Shown here in pieces: positions 34,721-43,407 of a stretch of DNA of 64,000 nt. The DNA is from JAFAXD01 sp051985675 (GTDB lineage Bacteria > Pseudomonadota > Alphaproteobacteria > Rhizobiales > Xanthobacteraceae): the NCBI GenBank assembly GCA_051985675.1, contig JBPYFJ010000112.1, positions 93,052-157,051 of the forward strand, given 5' to 3'. The position numbers and the translations under genes are program-made. Position 1 is the stretch's first letter, and every line of letters begins with the position of its first letter. A model generated the notes under the pieces. It ran no database searches, had not been told where the DNA came from, and saw only the letters and a program-made list of their open reading frames with translations.

Positions 34721-35683
34721 ATGAAGGTCGTGGCGAGCTTTGTGTGTCTTGCGTTGACGCTCACCGTCGCCACGCAGGTGAGGGCCGAATATCCCGACCG
34801 GATCGTTCGCATCGAGCTCGGCTTCCCGGCCGGTGGCGGCGCCGACATCCTGGCGCGCTGGTACGCCGAGAAACTGCAGAAGCTCTCCGGCGGGCATTTC
34901 ATCGTCGAAAACAAGGTCGGTGCGTCGGGAAATCTCGCACTCAACGCGGCCGCGCGGGCAGCGCCTGACGGCACCACGTTGCTGTTTGCCTCGACCGTAA
35001 CCACGGCCGGCAACGCGAGCGTGTTCAAGGAGATGCCGCTCGACGTGCGCAAGGATATTGTTCCGGTTGTCGGCTTTGCGGAGACGCCGTTCGTGCTGTG
35101 CGTCGCGCCCGATTCCCCGATCAATTCGATCGCCGAGCTGACCGCCTTCATCAAGTCTAAAGCCGGCAAGGCAACCTACGGCAGCGCCACGACCAGTGCG
35201 CTCGCTTCGACCGCGCTCTATCTGCAGAAGGTCGAGGCCACGGCGACCTACGTGGGCTACAAGGCGACCGCGACTGCCATCCAGGACGTGAACGGTCACC
35301 AGATCGACTTTGCGTTCGCCGATGTCGTGTTCGCGATGGGCCAGGCCAAGCAGGGCCGCATCAAGATCCTTGCGATTGCGTCCGATACCCGTTCGCCTGC
35401 GTTGCCGGATGTGCCGACCCTCAAGGAGCTGACCGGCGCCACCACGGGCGACATCGTTGCGTTGTGGGGGCTCTGGGTCCCCGCGGGTACGCCGAAGGAC
35501 ATTACCGACAAGCTCGCCAAGTGGATGGACGAGATCACCCGTTCTAGCGAAACCCAGAAGTTCCTGATCGATCAAGGGGCGACGCCGTGGGTCGCGACGC
35601 CGGCAGAATACCGGAAGAAGTTTGAAATCGCGCTCAAGGCCTGGGCCGACGCCACCAAGCTGGCGAACATCGAAGCGCAGTAG
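34721..35683 (+). CDS. tctC: Tripartite tricarboxylate transporter receptor (TctC/Bug)
   Basis: A 320-residue periplasmic receptor with signal peptide (MKVVASFVCLALTLTVATQV, cleavage before EYPDR). The Bug-family pattern is clear: YPDRIVRIELGFPAGGGADILAR at the N-terminus, VENKVGASGNLALNAAARAAPDG, and VPTLKELTGATTGD. AGGGAT is its ribosome site. The membrane partners TctB and TctA follow, so this is a complete transporter. The ligand is probably a carboxylate. Confidence 0.92.
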   Translation: MKVVASFVCLALTLTVATQVRAEYPDRIVRIELGFPAGGGADILARWYAEKLQKLSGGHFIVENKVGASGNLALNAAARAAPDGTTLLFASTVTTAGNASVFKEMPLDVRKDIVPVVGFAETPFVLCVAPDSPINSIAELTAFIKSKAGKATYGSATTSALASTALYLQKVEATATYVGYKATATAIQDVNGHQIDFAFADVVFAMGQAKQGRIKILAIASDTRSPALPDVPTLKELTGATTGDIVALWGLWVPAGTPKDITDKLAKWMDEITRSSETQKFLIDQGATPWVATPAEYRKKFEIALKAWADATKLANIEAQ

Positions 35684-35717
35684 TGACGATTTCCTCGGTT
35701 TTGTCGAATGCTGTCGG

Positions 35718-35735
35718 CCGCCTGATATCAGGCGG
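35718..35735. promoter_or_regulatory. Perfect 18-bp palindrome between tctC and tctB
   Basis: CCGCCTGATATCAGGCGG reads the same on both strands. In the transcript it would form a 7-bp stem with an AUAU loop, 34 bp after the tctC stop and 15 bp before the tctB start. It could protect the 3' end of tctC message so that more receptor than membrane protein is made, or be a DNA operator. No T-run follows, so it is not a simple terminator. Confidence 0.5.
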
Positions 35736-35750
35736 TCAAAGGAGAGGGCA

Positions 35751-36203
35751 TTGATCCGGGTCAAAAACCCGCAGGATTTCTGGGCGGGCCTGTTGTTCCT
35801 GGCGGTGGGATGTCTGGCGCTGTGGTTTGGGCGCACCTATGCGTTCGGAGCAGCCACCAAGATGGGGCCGGGATATATGCCGACGGTGCTGAGCTGGGGC
35901 CTGGTGCTGATTGGCGCTTTCCTGTCGCTGCGCGCATTCGCGCTCGAGGGCCCGGCGATCGAACGCAGCCTGATCCGGCCGCAGGTCTTCATTCTGCTGG
36001 CGATCAGCGTGTTTGGATTACTGATCGAGCGCGTCGGCCTCGCCGTGGCGATCGTTGTGGTCACGATTGTCGCCGCGCTTGCCAGCCATGAAATGCGCTG
36101 GCGCGAGACGGTCGCGGTCGCGGTTGGATTGGCGGCGCTGTGCGTTGGTCTTTTCATCTATCTCCTTGGCCAGCCGCTGACGATCTGGACCTGGAGCTTC
36201 TAA
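35751..36203 (+). CDS. tctB: Tripartite tricarboxylate transporter small membrane subunit (TctB)
   Basis: A 150-residue membrane protein that I start at TTG 35751, because GGAGAGGG at 35741-35748 lies just upstream. The longer frame from 35622 runs back into tctC and through the palindrome. Four hydrophobic helices are visible, starting with DFWAGLLFLAVGCLALWFG. ATKMGPGYMPTVLSWGL is the family's diagnostic loop. Its stop overlaps the tctA start by one base. Confidence 0.88.
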   Translation: MIRVKNPQDFWAGLLFLAVGCLALWFGRTYAFGAATKMGPGYMPTVLSWGLVLIGAFLSLRAFALEGPAIERSLIRPQVFILLAISVFGLLIERVGLAVAIVVVTIVAALASHEMRWRETVAVAVGLAALCVGLFIYLLGQPLTIWTWSF

Positions 36204-37708
36204 TGGACATTCTGCACAACCTGGCGATCGGCTTCGGGGCGGCGGCGACGCCGCTGAACTTGCTGTTCTGCCTGTTCGGCTGCCTGATCGGCACCCTCAT
36301 CGGCGTGCTACCCGGCATCGGGCCGATTGCAACAATCGCCATGCTGCTGCCGGTCACGTTCGGGCTAAGCCCGCTGGGCGCGCTGATCATGCTCGCCGGC
36401 ATCTATTACGGCGCGCAGTACGGCGGGTCGACCACTGCGATCCTGGTCAATCTTCCGGGCGAATCGTCGTCGGTCGTGACCTGCATCGACGGCTATCGGA
36501 TGGCGCAACGCGGTCGCGCCGGCGCGGCGCTCGCGATCGCCGCCGTCGGATCGTTTTTTGCGGGCTGCGTCGGCACCCTGCTGATTGCGGCATTCGCGCC
36601 GATTCTCGCGACGTTCGCCGAGCAGTTCCGCTCGCCGGAATATTTCTCGCTCATGCTTTTCGGGCTCGTTGCCGCCGTGGTCCTTGCGCACGGATCGATC
36701 GTGAAGGCAGTTGCCATGATCGTGCTGGGACTGTTGATCGGGCTCGCCGGAACCGACACCCAGAGCGGCGTTGCGCGCTTCACCTTCGGCATTCCCGAAC
36801 TCTATGACGGCGTCGATTTCGTGCCGGTGGCGATGGGATTGTTCGGCTTCGCCGAAATCATGTCGAACCTCGACCGCCGCGGCGATCAGCCGACCACAAC
36901 CGCCCCCATCACCAGCCTGTGGCCCACCCGGGAGGAGATCCGGCGCGCCGTTCCGGCGGTTCTGCGCGGCACCAGTATCGGGTCATTCCTTGGGCTCCTG
37001 CCCGGCGGCGGCGCCGTGCTGTCGTCGTTCGCGGCCTACACACTGGAGAAGAAAGTATCGCGCTACGCCAGCGAATTCGGCAAAGGCGCGGTCGAAGGCG
37101 TTGCCGGCCCGGAATCCGCCAACAACGCTGGCGCTCAGACGTCGTTCATTCCGCTGCTCACGCTCGGCATCCCGTCGACCCCGGTCATGGCGCTGATGAT
37201 GGGCGCCATGACCATTCAGGGCATCGCGCCCGGCACCGCCATCATCACCGAGCGGCCGCTGCTGTTCTGGGGCATGATCGCCTCGATGTGGATCGGCAAC
37301 CTGATGCTCGTCATCATCAACCTGCCGCTGATCGGCATCTGGGTGAGCCTGCTCAAGGTCCCCTATCGGATGCTGTTTCCAGCGATCCTGGTGTTCTGCT
37401 GCGTCGGCGCCTTCAGCATCAACAACAGCACGTTCCTGATCTTCATGATGGCCGGGTTTGCGCTGCTGGGCTACGTATTTCACAAGCTCGGCTGCGAAGG
37501 CGCGCCGTTCCTGCTCGGCTTCGTGCTCGGACCGCTGATGGAGGAGAACCTGCGCCGCTCCATGGTGCTGTCGTTCGGCGATCCGGCGATATTCGTGCAG
37601 CGGCCGATCTCACTGGTGATCCTGCTGCTGACGCTCGGCCTGGTCCTGCTGATCGTCGCGCCGCAATTCCGGCAGACGCGCGAGGAAGCGTTTCAGGAGG
37701 AAACCTGA
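36203..37708 (+). CDS. tctA: Tripartite tricarboxylate transporter large membrane subunit (TctA)
   Basis: A 501-residue permease with about twelve helices from the ATG at 36203, which shares its first base with the tctB stop. Diagnostic TctA segments include LIGTLIGVLPGIGPIATIAM, YYGAQYGGSTTAILVNLPGE and GAEVES-like GVAGPESANNAGAQTSFIPL. The order tctC-tctB-tctA and the tight spacing show one operon. The transporter uses the ion gradient and the TctC receptor encoded upstream. Confidence 0.94.
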   Translation: MDILHNLAIGFGAAATPLNLLFCLFGCLIGTLIGVLPGIGPIATIAMLLPVTFGLSPLGALIMLAGIYYGAQYGGSTTAILVNLPGESSSVVTCIDGYRMAQRGRAGAALAIAAVGSFFAGCVGTLLIAAFAPILATFAEQFRSPEYFSLMLFGLVAAVVLAHGSIVKAVAMIVLGLLIGLAGTDTQSGVARFTFGIPELYDGVDFVPVAMGLFGFAEIMSNLDRRGDQPTTTAPITSLWPTREEIRRAVPAVLRGTSIGSFLGLLPGGGAVLSSFAAYTLEKKVSRYASEFGKGAVEGVAGPESANNAGAQTSFIPLLTLGIPSTPVMALMMGAMTIQGIAPGTAIITERPLLFWGMIASMWIGNLMLVIINLPLIGIWVSLLKVPYRMLFPAILVFCCVGAFSINNSTFLIFMMAGFALLGYVFHKLGCEGAPFLLGFVLGPLMEENLRRSMVLSFGDPAIFVQRPISLVILLLTLGLVLLIVAPQFRQTREEAFQEET

Positions 37709-37712
37709 ACCC

Positions 37713-37747
37713 GTAGGGTGGTTTTCGCTCCACGCAACCCACCCTGC
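37713..37747. repeat. Imperfect palindrome between convergent genes
   Basis: GTAGGGTGG at 37713-37721 and CCACCCTGC at 37739-37747 pair at eight of nine positions. They lie between the convergent tctA and MetE-like genes. It may act as a bidirectional terminator or be a dispersed repeat; there is no long T-run. Confidence 0.45.
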
Positions 37748-37756
37748 AACTATCAG

Positions 37757-38878
37757 CTACGCCGTTCCCCAAACCTCCCGCGTCACCTCGACCATGCGCT
37801 CGAGCTTGGCCACTTCCTCGTCGATGGTCATGGTGTTGCCGCCGATGCCGCTCGAGAAGCCGCATTGCGGGCTGAGCGCAAGCTGCTCGATCGGCGCGAA
37901 CTTGGCGGCCTCATCGATCCGCCGCTTGAGCTCGTCCTTGCTCTCAAGCCTGCGATCCTTGGTGGTCATGATCCCGAGCACCGCAATCTTTCCCTTGGGC
38001 AGGAAGCGCAGCGGCTCGAAACCGCCCGCGCGAGCGCTGTCGTACTCCAGGTAGTAGACGTCGACATCGATGCCGTTGAACAACAATTCCGCGATCGGGT
38101 CGTAGCCGCCCTCCGCCACCCAGGCGCCGGCGAAGTTGCCGCGGCACAGATGCATCGACACCACCATGTCGCGCGGCACCTGCGCGATCGAATCGTTGAG
38201 CACCTTGGCATAGGTCTTTGGCAGCTCGTCCGGATCTTCGCCGAAATTGCGGGCCTGGGCGCGCAATGCCGGGTCGCACAAATAGGCGAGATTGACTTCA
38301 TCGATCTGGATGAACCGGCAGCCAGCCGCCGCCAAGTCGGCGACCTCCTCGCGGTAGACGCGGGCGACGTCGGCGTAGAAATCGCGAATGTCCGGATAGG
38401 CGCGCTCGTCCACCGCCTCGCGCCCGCCACGGAAATGCAGGGTGCTGGGCGACGGGAAGGTGACCTTGGGGGTGGCGCGCGCAATCGACTTCAGGAACGC
38501 GAAATCCTCGACGAAAATGCCGTGCGGGTGGGCGAGCTTGCCCTGCACCTGCAAGGTCGGCGGCGCGTGCTCGCGCACACCCTGCTGGTTGTGAAACTTG
38601 ACCGAGATCTTGGATTCGACCTGCGCCACATTGGCGAACTGCAGCAGAAAGTCACGCTGCCAGCTGCCACGGTTGTACTCGCCGTCGGTCACGACCTTGA
38701 GCCCGAGGTCTTCCTGCAGGCGGACGACGTCGCGAATCGCGGCTTCCTGGATAGGCTTGAGTTCGGCGTTTGCGGCTTCGTTTTTGGACGCCGCCTCGCG
38801 CGCTTTGATCAGCTTGTCGGGCCGAATCAGGCTGCCGACATGGTGCGCGCGCGGAAAGGCGCCGGATGGCAAAGGCAT
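37757..38878 (-). CDS. Cobalamin-independent methionine synthase-like protein (MetE C-terminal family)
   Basis: A 373-residue TIM-barrel protein with AAGGAG before the ATG. It corresponds to the catalytic C-terminal half of MetE without the N-terminal half. The zinc-site pattern is present, with His and Cys in VSMHLCRGN, Glu in YLEYDS and a Cys in LSPQCGFSSG. The start AHHVGSLIRPDKL is characteristic of the short subfamily. Such proteins may transfer methyl groups from folates, other methyl donors or cobalamin proteins. The exact donor is unknown. Confidence 0.88.
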   Translation of the reverse strand: MPLPSGAFPRAHHVGSLIRPDKLIKAREAASKNEAANAELKPIQEAAIRDVVRLQEDLGLKVVTDGEYNRGSWQRDFLLQFANVAQVESKISVKFHNQQGVREHAPPTLQVQGKLAHPHGIFVEDFAFLKSIARATPKVTFPSPSTLHFRGGREAVDERAYPDIRDFYADVARVYREEVADLAAAGCRFIQIDEVNLAYLCDPALRAQARNFGEDPDELPKTYAKVLNDSIAQVPRDMVVSMHLCRGNFAGAWVAEGGYDPIAELLFNGIDVDVYYLEYDSARAGGFEPLRFLPKGKIAVLGIMTTKDRRLESKDELKRRIDEAAKFAPIEQLALSPQCGFSSGIGGNTMTIDEEVAKLERMVEVTREVWGTA

Positions 38879-39108
38879 GTATTAACTCCTTGCAGTGACG
38901 GCTGTTGTCGGGCTGTAAAAAACATCATTTTCAATGCGCAACAAGACAAAATGCGGTGCGGGCGAGCGGGGCACTCGCCCACGCCGGTTGCGCGATTTGC
39001 CGCGTATTCGCCGCAGCCAGGCGTGGTTGCTACCCCGCAACGGCCCCGATATTTTCTGCCCACTCGCTGATCACAACCGCGTCGCGCACGCACGGTCGGG
39101 GACGACAG

Positions 39109-39750
39109 ATGGACTATTCGCAATATATCGGCAGCGCCGGATCGGCCTTTGCCTCGGTTATCGTGCTCGCCACCTATTCGATGAAGACAATGATCCCGCT
39201 GCGCGTATTCGGGATCCTCTCCAACATCGTGTTCATTGTGTCATCGCTCCACACCGGCACCTACGTAATCACCGTGCTCCACGCCGTGATGCTGCCGCTC
39301 AATTCGTACCGGCTGTTCCAGATGCTCAAGCTGGTGCGCGGGGTCAAATCCTCCCTATCCGAGGATCTCAATATGGACTGGCTCAAACCGTTCATGACCA
39401 AGCGCCCCTGCCGCGCGGGCGACGTGCTGTTTGCCAAGGACGCGGTCGCGGACGAGATGTATTACACGTTGAGCGGCCGCTATCGGCTGACCGAAATGGG
39501 CATCGACATCCCGCCCGGACAGATCATCGGCGAGCTTGGGATGCTGGCGCCGAGCAACCGGCGCACGGCGTCGTTCGAATGTATCGAGGACGGCATGCTC
39601 CTGACCGTGACCTATCAGCAGGTCAAGGAGCTTTACTTCCAGAATCCCGAATTTGGGTTCTTCTTCCTGCGGCTCGCGACCGCGCGCCTGTTCGACAATA
39701 TTTCGCGTCTGCAGAATCAGATCGAGCAGCTGCGTCCGGTCAAGATTTGA
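39109..39750 (+). CDS. Membrane-anchored cyclic nucleotide-binding domain protein
   Basis: A 213-residue protein from the ATG at 39109; the frame is open upstream to 38905 but without features. Three hydrophobic segments in residues 5-75 (AFASVIVLATYS, GILSNIVFIVSSL, YVITVLHAVMLPLN) anchor it. They are followed by a Crp-type cNMP-binding domain with GDVLFAKDAVADEMYYTLSG and IIGELGMLAPSNRRTASF, the phosphate-binding cassette. There is no DNA-binding domain. It converges with a CHASE2 cyclase gene, the stop codons being about one base apart. It may sense the nucleotide made by that cyclase (inference). Confidence 0.85.
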   Translation: MDYSQYIGSAGSAFASVIVLATYSMKTMIPLRVFGILSNIVFIVSSLHTGTYVITVLHAVMLPLNSYRLFQMLKLVRGVKSSLSEDLNMDWLKPFMTKRPCRAGDVLFAKDAVADEMYYTLSGRYRLTEMGIDIPPGQIIGELGMLAPSNRRTASFECIEDGMLLTVTYQQVKELYFQNPEFGFFFLRLATARLFDNISRLQNQIEQLRPVKI

Positions 39751-39751
39751 G

Positions 39752-41986
39752 TCACTTCGTCTGCAGCGCGAACACGCCGTTCCAGTCGGCCGGCGGCGGG
39801 TTCTGCTCGAACGCCGCGATGCGCTCCTCGTAGAGGTCCGCGACCCCGTCGAGATGAAACAGGCCGTTGCCGACCCGGCACGCCTGCGCAGCCTTGATGG
39901 CCCCCCGCCAATCCTGCGCACGGTAGCGCGCGAGCAGCTGGTTCATCGACGCCCGCACCCCTTCGAACTCGCTCGATGCGGCAAGCTCCTTGCGTCCCAG
40001 AACGGTATAGACGACTTCGGGTTCGGACTTCCCCTTGACGGTGATGAAGTCGATCTCGACGGTCGCGAACTTGTCCTTGACGGCCTCCGCGGTGCGCGCA
40101 CCGATCAGGATCGGAACTCCGTAGGACTTGGTCTGGCCCTCGATGCGCGATGCCAGATTCACCGAATCGCCCAGCACCGTGTATTGGAAGCGCATGTCGG
40201 AGCCCATGTTGCCGACGGTGACGCGCCCGGTGTTGATGCCGATACCGATCTTGATCGGGATGAACGGCTTGCCGCTGGCCTCCGCCTCCTGCTTGCGCTC
40301 GGCATTGAGCGTCTCGAGGCGCTCCAGCATGTCGAGCGCGGCGTCGCACGCATTGGCCTCATGATTGGGGTCGTCGAGCGGCGCATTCCAGAACGCCATG
40401 ATGGCGTCGCCCATGTACTTGTCGATCGTGCCGTTGCGCGCCTGGATCGCATTGCTCATCGGCGTCAGCAGCCGGTTCATTAGATGGGTGAGCCCCTGCG
40501 GATCCTCCTTGAAAGACTCCGAAATGGTTGTAAACCCGCGCACGTCGCTGAACATGATGGTCATCGTGCGCTCTTCGCCGCCGAGCACTAGCTTGTCCGG
40601 ATTTTGCGCGAGCTGCTCGACCAGGGTCGGCGACAGGTATTGCCCGAAGGCCGAGCGGATGCGCTGGCGATCGACCTGCTCGCGCAGGTAGTTGACGAAC
40701 ATCAGCGCTGCGTAGACGCCGAAGCTCGACATCAGCGGAAACGTCACGTCGAGCAGGATGTTCTGCTGCTGGAACACCGTCCAGGAGATGGCCGCGAGCC
40801 CCGCGCCGACACCGGCGCCCAGGATCAGCAGCGGCAGCGCCCCAATCATCGGGGCCGTGACCACGATCGCGATCCCGACCAGAAATGCGACGATCAGCTC
40901 GGCGCCGATCGCGTAGTCGGGGTATGTGAGGATCGCGTTGGTCAGCGCCGCTTCGATTAACTGCGCGTGGATTTCCACCCCCGGCATCGACCGATCTACC
41001 GGGGTCGTCTTGTTGTCGAACAGCCCCACCGCGGAAGTGCCGACCAGAATGAGCTTGCCCGCAATCCGATCGGGCGCGACCGTTCCCTCGAGCACATCTT
41101 TGGCGGAGACATAAATCTCCCGCTCATGCGGGCTGAAATGCACCCAGACCCGACCTCTGGAATCCGTCGGGATCGCAAGGCGAGGTGGGATTGTCTGCAC
41201 CCCTTCGAGGCCCGCGTTAGCGACTGGATTCGTCACGACACGGATGGCTGGGGCGCCCAGGGCAACCCGCAGGGTCTCGAGGCTCAGTGAAGGCACGATC
41301 TCACCGCCCGCCAGGATGACGATCGGCACGCGGCGCACGATACCGTCGCGTTCGGGGTCGATGCTGAGCAGCCCGCGTCCGGCCGCGGCCTTTTCGAGGA
41401 CCGGAAGGTTGTGCAGCAGATATGGGAAAGTCACCAGAAAAGGACGCGGATCGGGTGGGCGCGAAGCCATCGTAGTACGCGGCAGGCTGCTGACGTCGCC
41501 TTGATCGATGCGCGCCGGTATCCCGGCTTGTCCGAGCACAACCCGCGACTTGCGGATGGCGGCAGCCAGCACATCATCGTTGCTTGGAAGCGATTGCAGC
41601 TTGGCACGCGTCGCCTCGTCGAGGTCACCGAACGTATTGGCGGCGACCGCAGGCGACATGCGATCGGGCTCTGCGAAAATGACGTCGAATGCGATCGCGG
41701 CACTTTGCAGCGCCGTGAGTTGGTTGATCAGTTTTGCGATCACGGTACGCGGCCAGGGCCACTGACCATATGTGCGCAGGCTCTGCTCATCGATGTCGAC
41801 GATCGCCACCGGGCGCTGCTCCGTCACGCGCGGCCGCATCAGCTGATAGAGATCGAAACCTCGCAGTCGCAATTCCTGCAGTGGCACCGGATCCCAAACA
41901 CGAATCAACAGGAACGCAATGAGCAGCAACAGCCCGATGGCGCGTCCCAACCCGATGCGGTGACCTAAGCGAGAAAGCCTGTTCAT
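39752..41986 (-). CDS. CHASE2-domain adenylate/guanylate cyclase
   Basis: A 744-residue protein from the ATG at 41986 (a TTG at 41992 is also in frame). A transmembrane segment at about residues 15-30 is followed by a periplasmic CHASE2 domain (PVAIVDIDEQSLRTYGQWPWPR, in part) and then three helices in residues 355-435. A class III cyclase domain ends the protein. Its metal Asp residues lie in TIMFSDVRGFTTIS and DKYMGDAIMAFWN, the purine-selecting Lys in DKYMGD, and the transition-state Asn and Arg in VNLASRIEG. The enzyme should turn ATP (less likely GTP) into the cyclic nucleotide in response to an extracytoplasmic signal. A cNMP-binding protein gene faces it. Confidence 0.92.
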   Translation of the reverse strand: MNRLSRLGHRIGLGRAIGLLLLIAFLLIRVWDPVPLQELRLRGFDLYQLMRPRVTEQRPVAIVDIDEQSLRTYGQWPWPRTVIAKLINQLTALQSAAIAFDVIFAEPDRMSPAVAANTFGDLDEATRAKLQSLPSNDDVLAAAIRKSRVVLGQAGIPARIDQGDVSSLPRTTMASRPPDPRPFLVTFPYLLHNLPVLEKAAAGRGLLSIDPERDGIVRRVPIVILAGGEIVPSLSLETLRVALGAPAIRVVTNPVANAGLEGVQTIPPRLAIPTDSRGRVWVHFSPHEREIYVSAKDVLEGTVAPDRIAGKLILVGTSAVGLFDNKTTPVDRSMPGVEIHAQLIEAALTNAILTYPDYAIGAELIVAFLVGIAIVVTAPMIGALPLLILGAGVGAGLAAISWTVFQQQNILLDVTFPLMSSFGVYAALMFVNYLREQVDRQRIRSAFGQYLSPTLVEQLAQNPDKLVLGGEERTMTIMFSDVRGFTTISESFKEDPQGLTHLMNRLLTPMSNAIQARNGTIDKYMGDAIMAFWNAPLDDPNHEANACDAALDMLERLETLNAERKQEAEASGKPFIPIKIGIGINTGRVTVGNMGSDMRFQYTVLGDSVNLASRIEGQTKSYGVPILIGARTAEAVKDKFATVEIDFITVKGKSEPEVVYTVLGRKELAASSEFEGVRASMNQLLARYRAQDWRGAIKAAQACRVGNGLFHLDGVADLYEERIAAFEQNPPPADWNGVFALQTK

Positions 41987-42048
41987 CGGCAACCAGCAGA
42001 ACTCACTGTATCGCGCCCCTCACCTTGCTGCGCTCGCGAATTCGCGAG

Positions 42049-43407
42049 TCACTTCTCGCGAAAGGCCCGCTTGATCTGGTCAAGCAGCGGCTTGGCCAGG
42101 AATGACAGCACCGTGCGGTCGGCCGTCTGTGCGAACACCTCGACCGGCATGCCGGGCACCAGCTTGACATCGCCGAGCCGCGCGATCTCGTCCGGCGTAA
42201 GGCCGATGCGGACCGTATAGAAATTGCTGCCGGTGCGCTGGTCGGTCGACGTATCAGCCGAAATGCGCGTCACCGCGCCATAGATCTCCGGCGTTGTGCG
42301 CTGGTTGAAGCTTGTGAACCGCAGCAGCGCCGTCTGCCCGAGCTGCAACTGATCGATATCCTGCGGGTTGACCTTGGCCTCGACCGCGAGGTTGTCGGCC
42401 TCCGGCACGATCATCATGATGGCATCGCCGGCCGTGATCACCCCGCCGACCGTGTGCACGGCCGACTGAAACACCGTGCCGTCCTGCGGCGCGCGAATGT
42501 CGATGCGCTTGAGCTGGTCCTCGGCCGTAACCTTACGCTCGACGAATTCGCCGATCTTGGCGTCGACCTCGCGCAGTTCCTTGCCGACGTCGCTAGAGAG
42601 ATCCTGATCGACCTGAATGATCTTGAGCTCGGTTTCGGCGATCTTGCCCTTGGTCTGCGCCATCGACGAGATCAGCTGGCCGCGCTCGCCCTCGAGCCGC
42701 GCAGCCTCCCGCTCAAGCGCCGTCAGACGGGTCAACTGGACCAGATTTTTCGCAAAGAGCTCGTGCACGCCCTCGAGCTCGCGGCGGACGAGGTCGATCT
42801 CCTTGCTCTTCGAGGCCTGTTGCGCGGCGAGCCCCTGGATTTCCTGCCCGAGCTGAGCCACCTGCTGGCGCAATTGGTCCTTCTGGCCATCACGGGCCGC
42901 ACGCCGCAACCCGAACAGCTTGACCTCGCTTGCCATGACGGCCGCCACTTCGGGGGCGTCGGCGTGGCTCGTGAGTTCTGCGGGGAATGTAATGGTCGCT
43001 GATCCGTCGCGCTCGGCCTGAAGTCGAGCCTTACGGGCCAGCAACTCGTTCAGTCCCTTGACCACGATCGCCAGATTTGCGCGGGTCACAGTGTCGTCGA
43101 GCCGCACGACCACGTCGCCGGCCTTGACCCGGTCGCCGTCGTGCACCCTGAGCTCGCCAATAACGCCGCCGGAGGGGTGTTGCACTTTCTTGACGTTGGA
43201 ATCGACGACGATCGAGCCCTGCGCGATCACCGCGCCCTTGATCTGCGAAGTCGCCGCCCACCCCCCGACCCCGCCGGCGAGCAGCAGCACAAGAATGAGC
43301 CCCGCGAACACATGACGACGCGCGGACCGGCGGGACTCGGTCCAGCGCCGAACCCGCGGCGGCGGCGGCGGTTTGACGAGCGTTCGCCGCACGAGATTTT
43401 TGCTCAT
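42049..43407 (-). CDS. Type I secretion periplasmic adaptor (HlyD family)
   Basis: A 452-residue membrane fusion protein. One helix at residues 33-52 (VFAGLILVLLLAGGVGGWAA) follows a Pro/Arg-rich cytoplasmic tail. The lipoyl-like half motif GGVIGELRVHDGDRVKAGDVV is next, then about 170 residues of coiled coil, the second half motif IRAPQDGTVFQSAVHTVGGV and a beta-barrel end. The start overlaps the stop of the ABC gene by 4 bp, so the two are translationally coupled. The outer-membrane TolC partner is not encoded here. Confidence 0.93.
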   Translation of the reverse strand: MSKNLVRRTLVKPPPPPRVRRWTESRRSARRHVFAGLILVLLLAGGVGGWAATSQIKGAVIAQGSIVVDSNVKKVQHPSGGVIGELRVHDGDRVKAGDVVVRLDDTVTRANLAIVVKGLNELLARKARLQAERDGSATITFPAELTSHADAPEVAAVMASEVKLFGLRRAARDGQKDQLRQQVAQLGQEIQGLAAQQASKSKEIDLVRRELEGVHELFAKNLVQLTRLTALEREAARLEGERGQLISSMAQTKGKIAETELKIIQVDQDLSSDVGKELREVDAKIGEFVERKVTAEDQLKRIDIRAPQDGTVFQSAVHTVGGVITAGDAIMMIVPEADNLAVEAKVNPQDIDQLQLGQTALLRFTSFNQRTTPEIYGAVTRISADTSTDQRTGSNFYTVRIGLTPDEIARLGDVKLVPGMPVEVFAQTADRTVLSFLAKPLLDQIKRAFREK

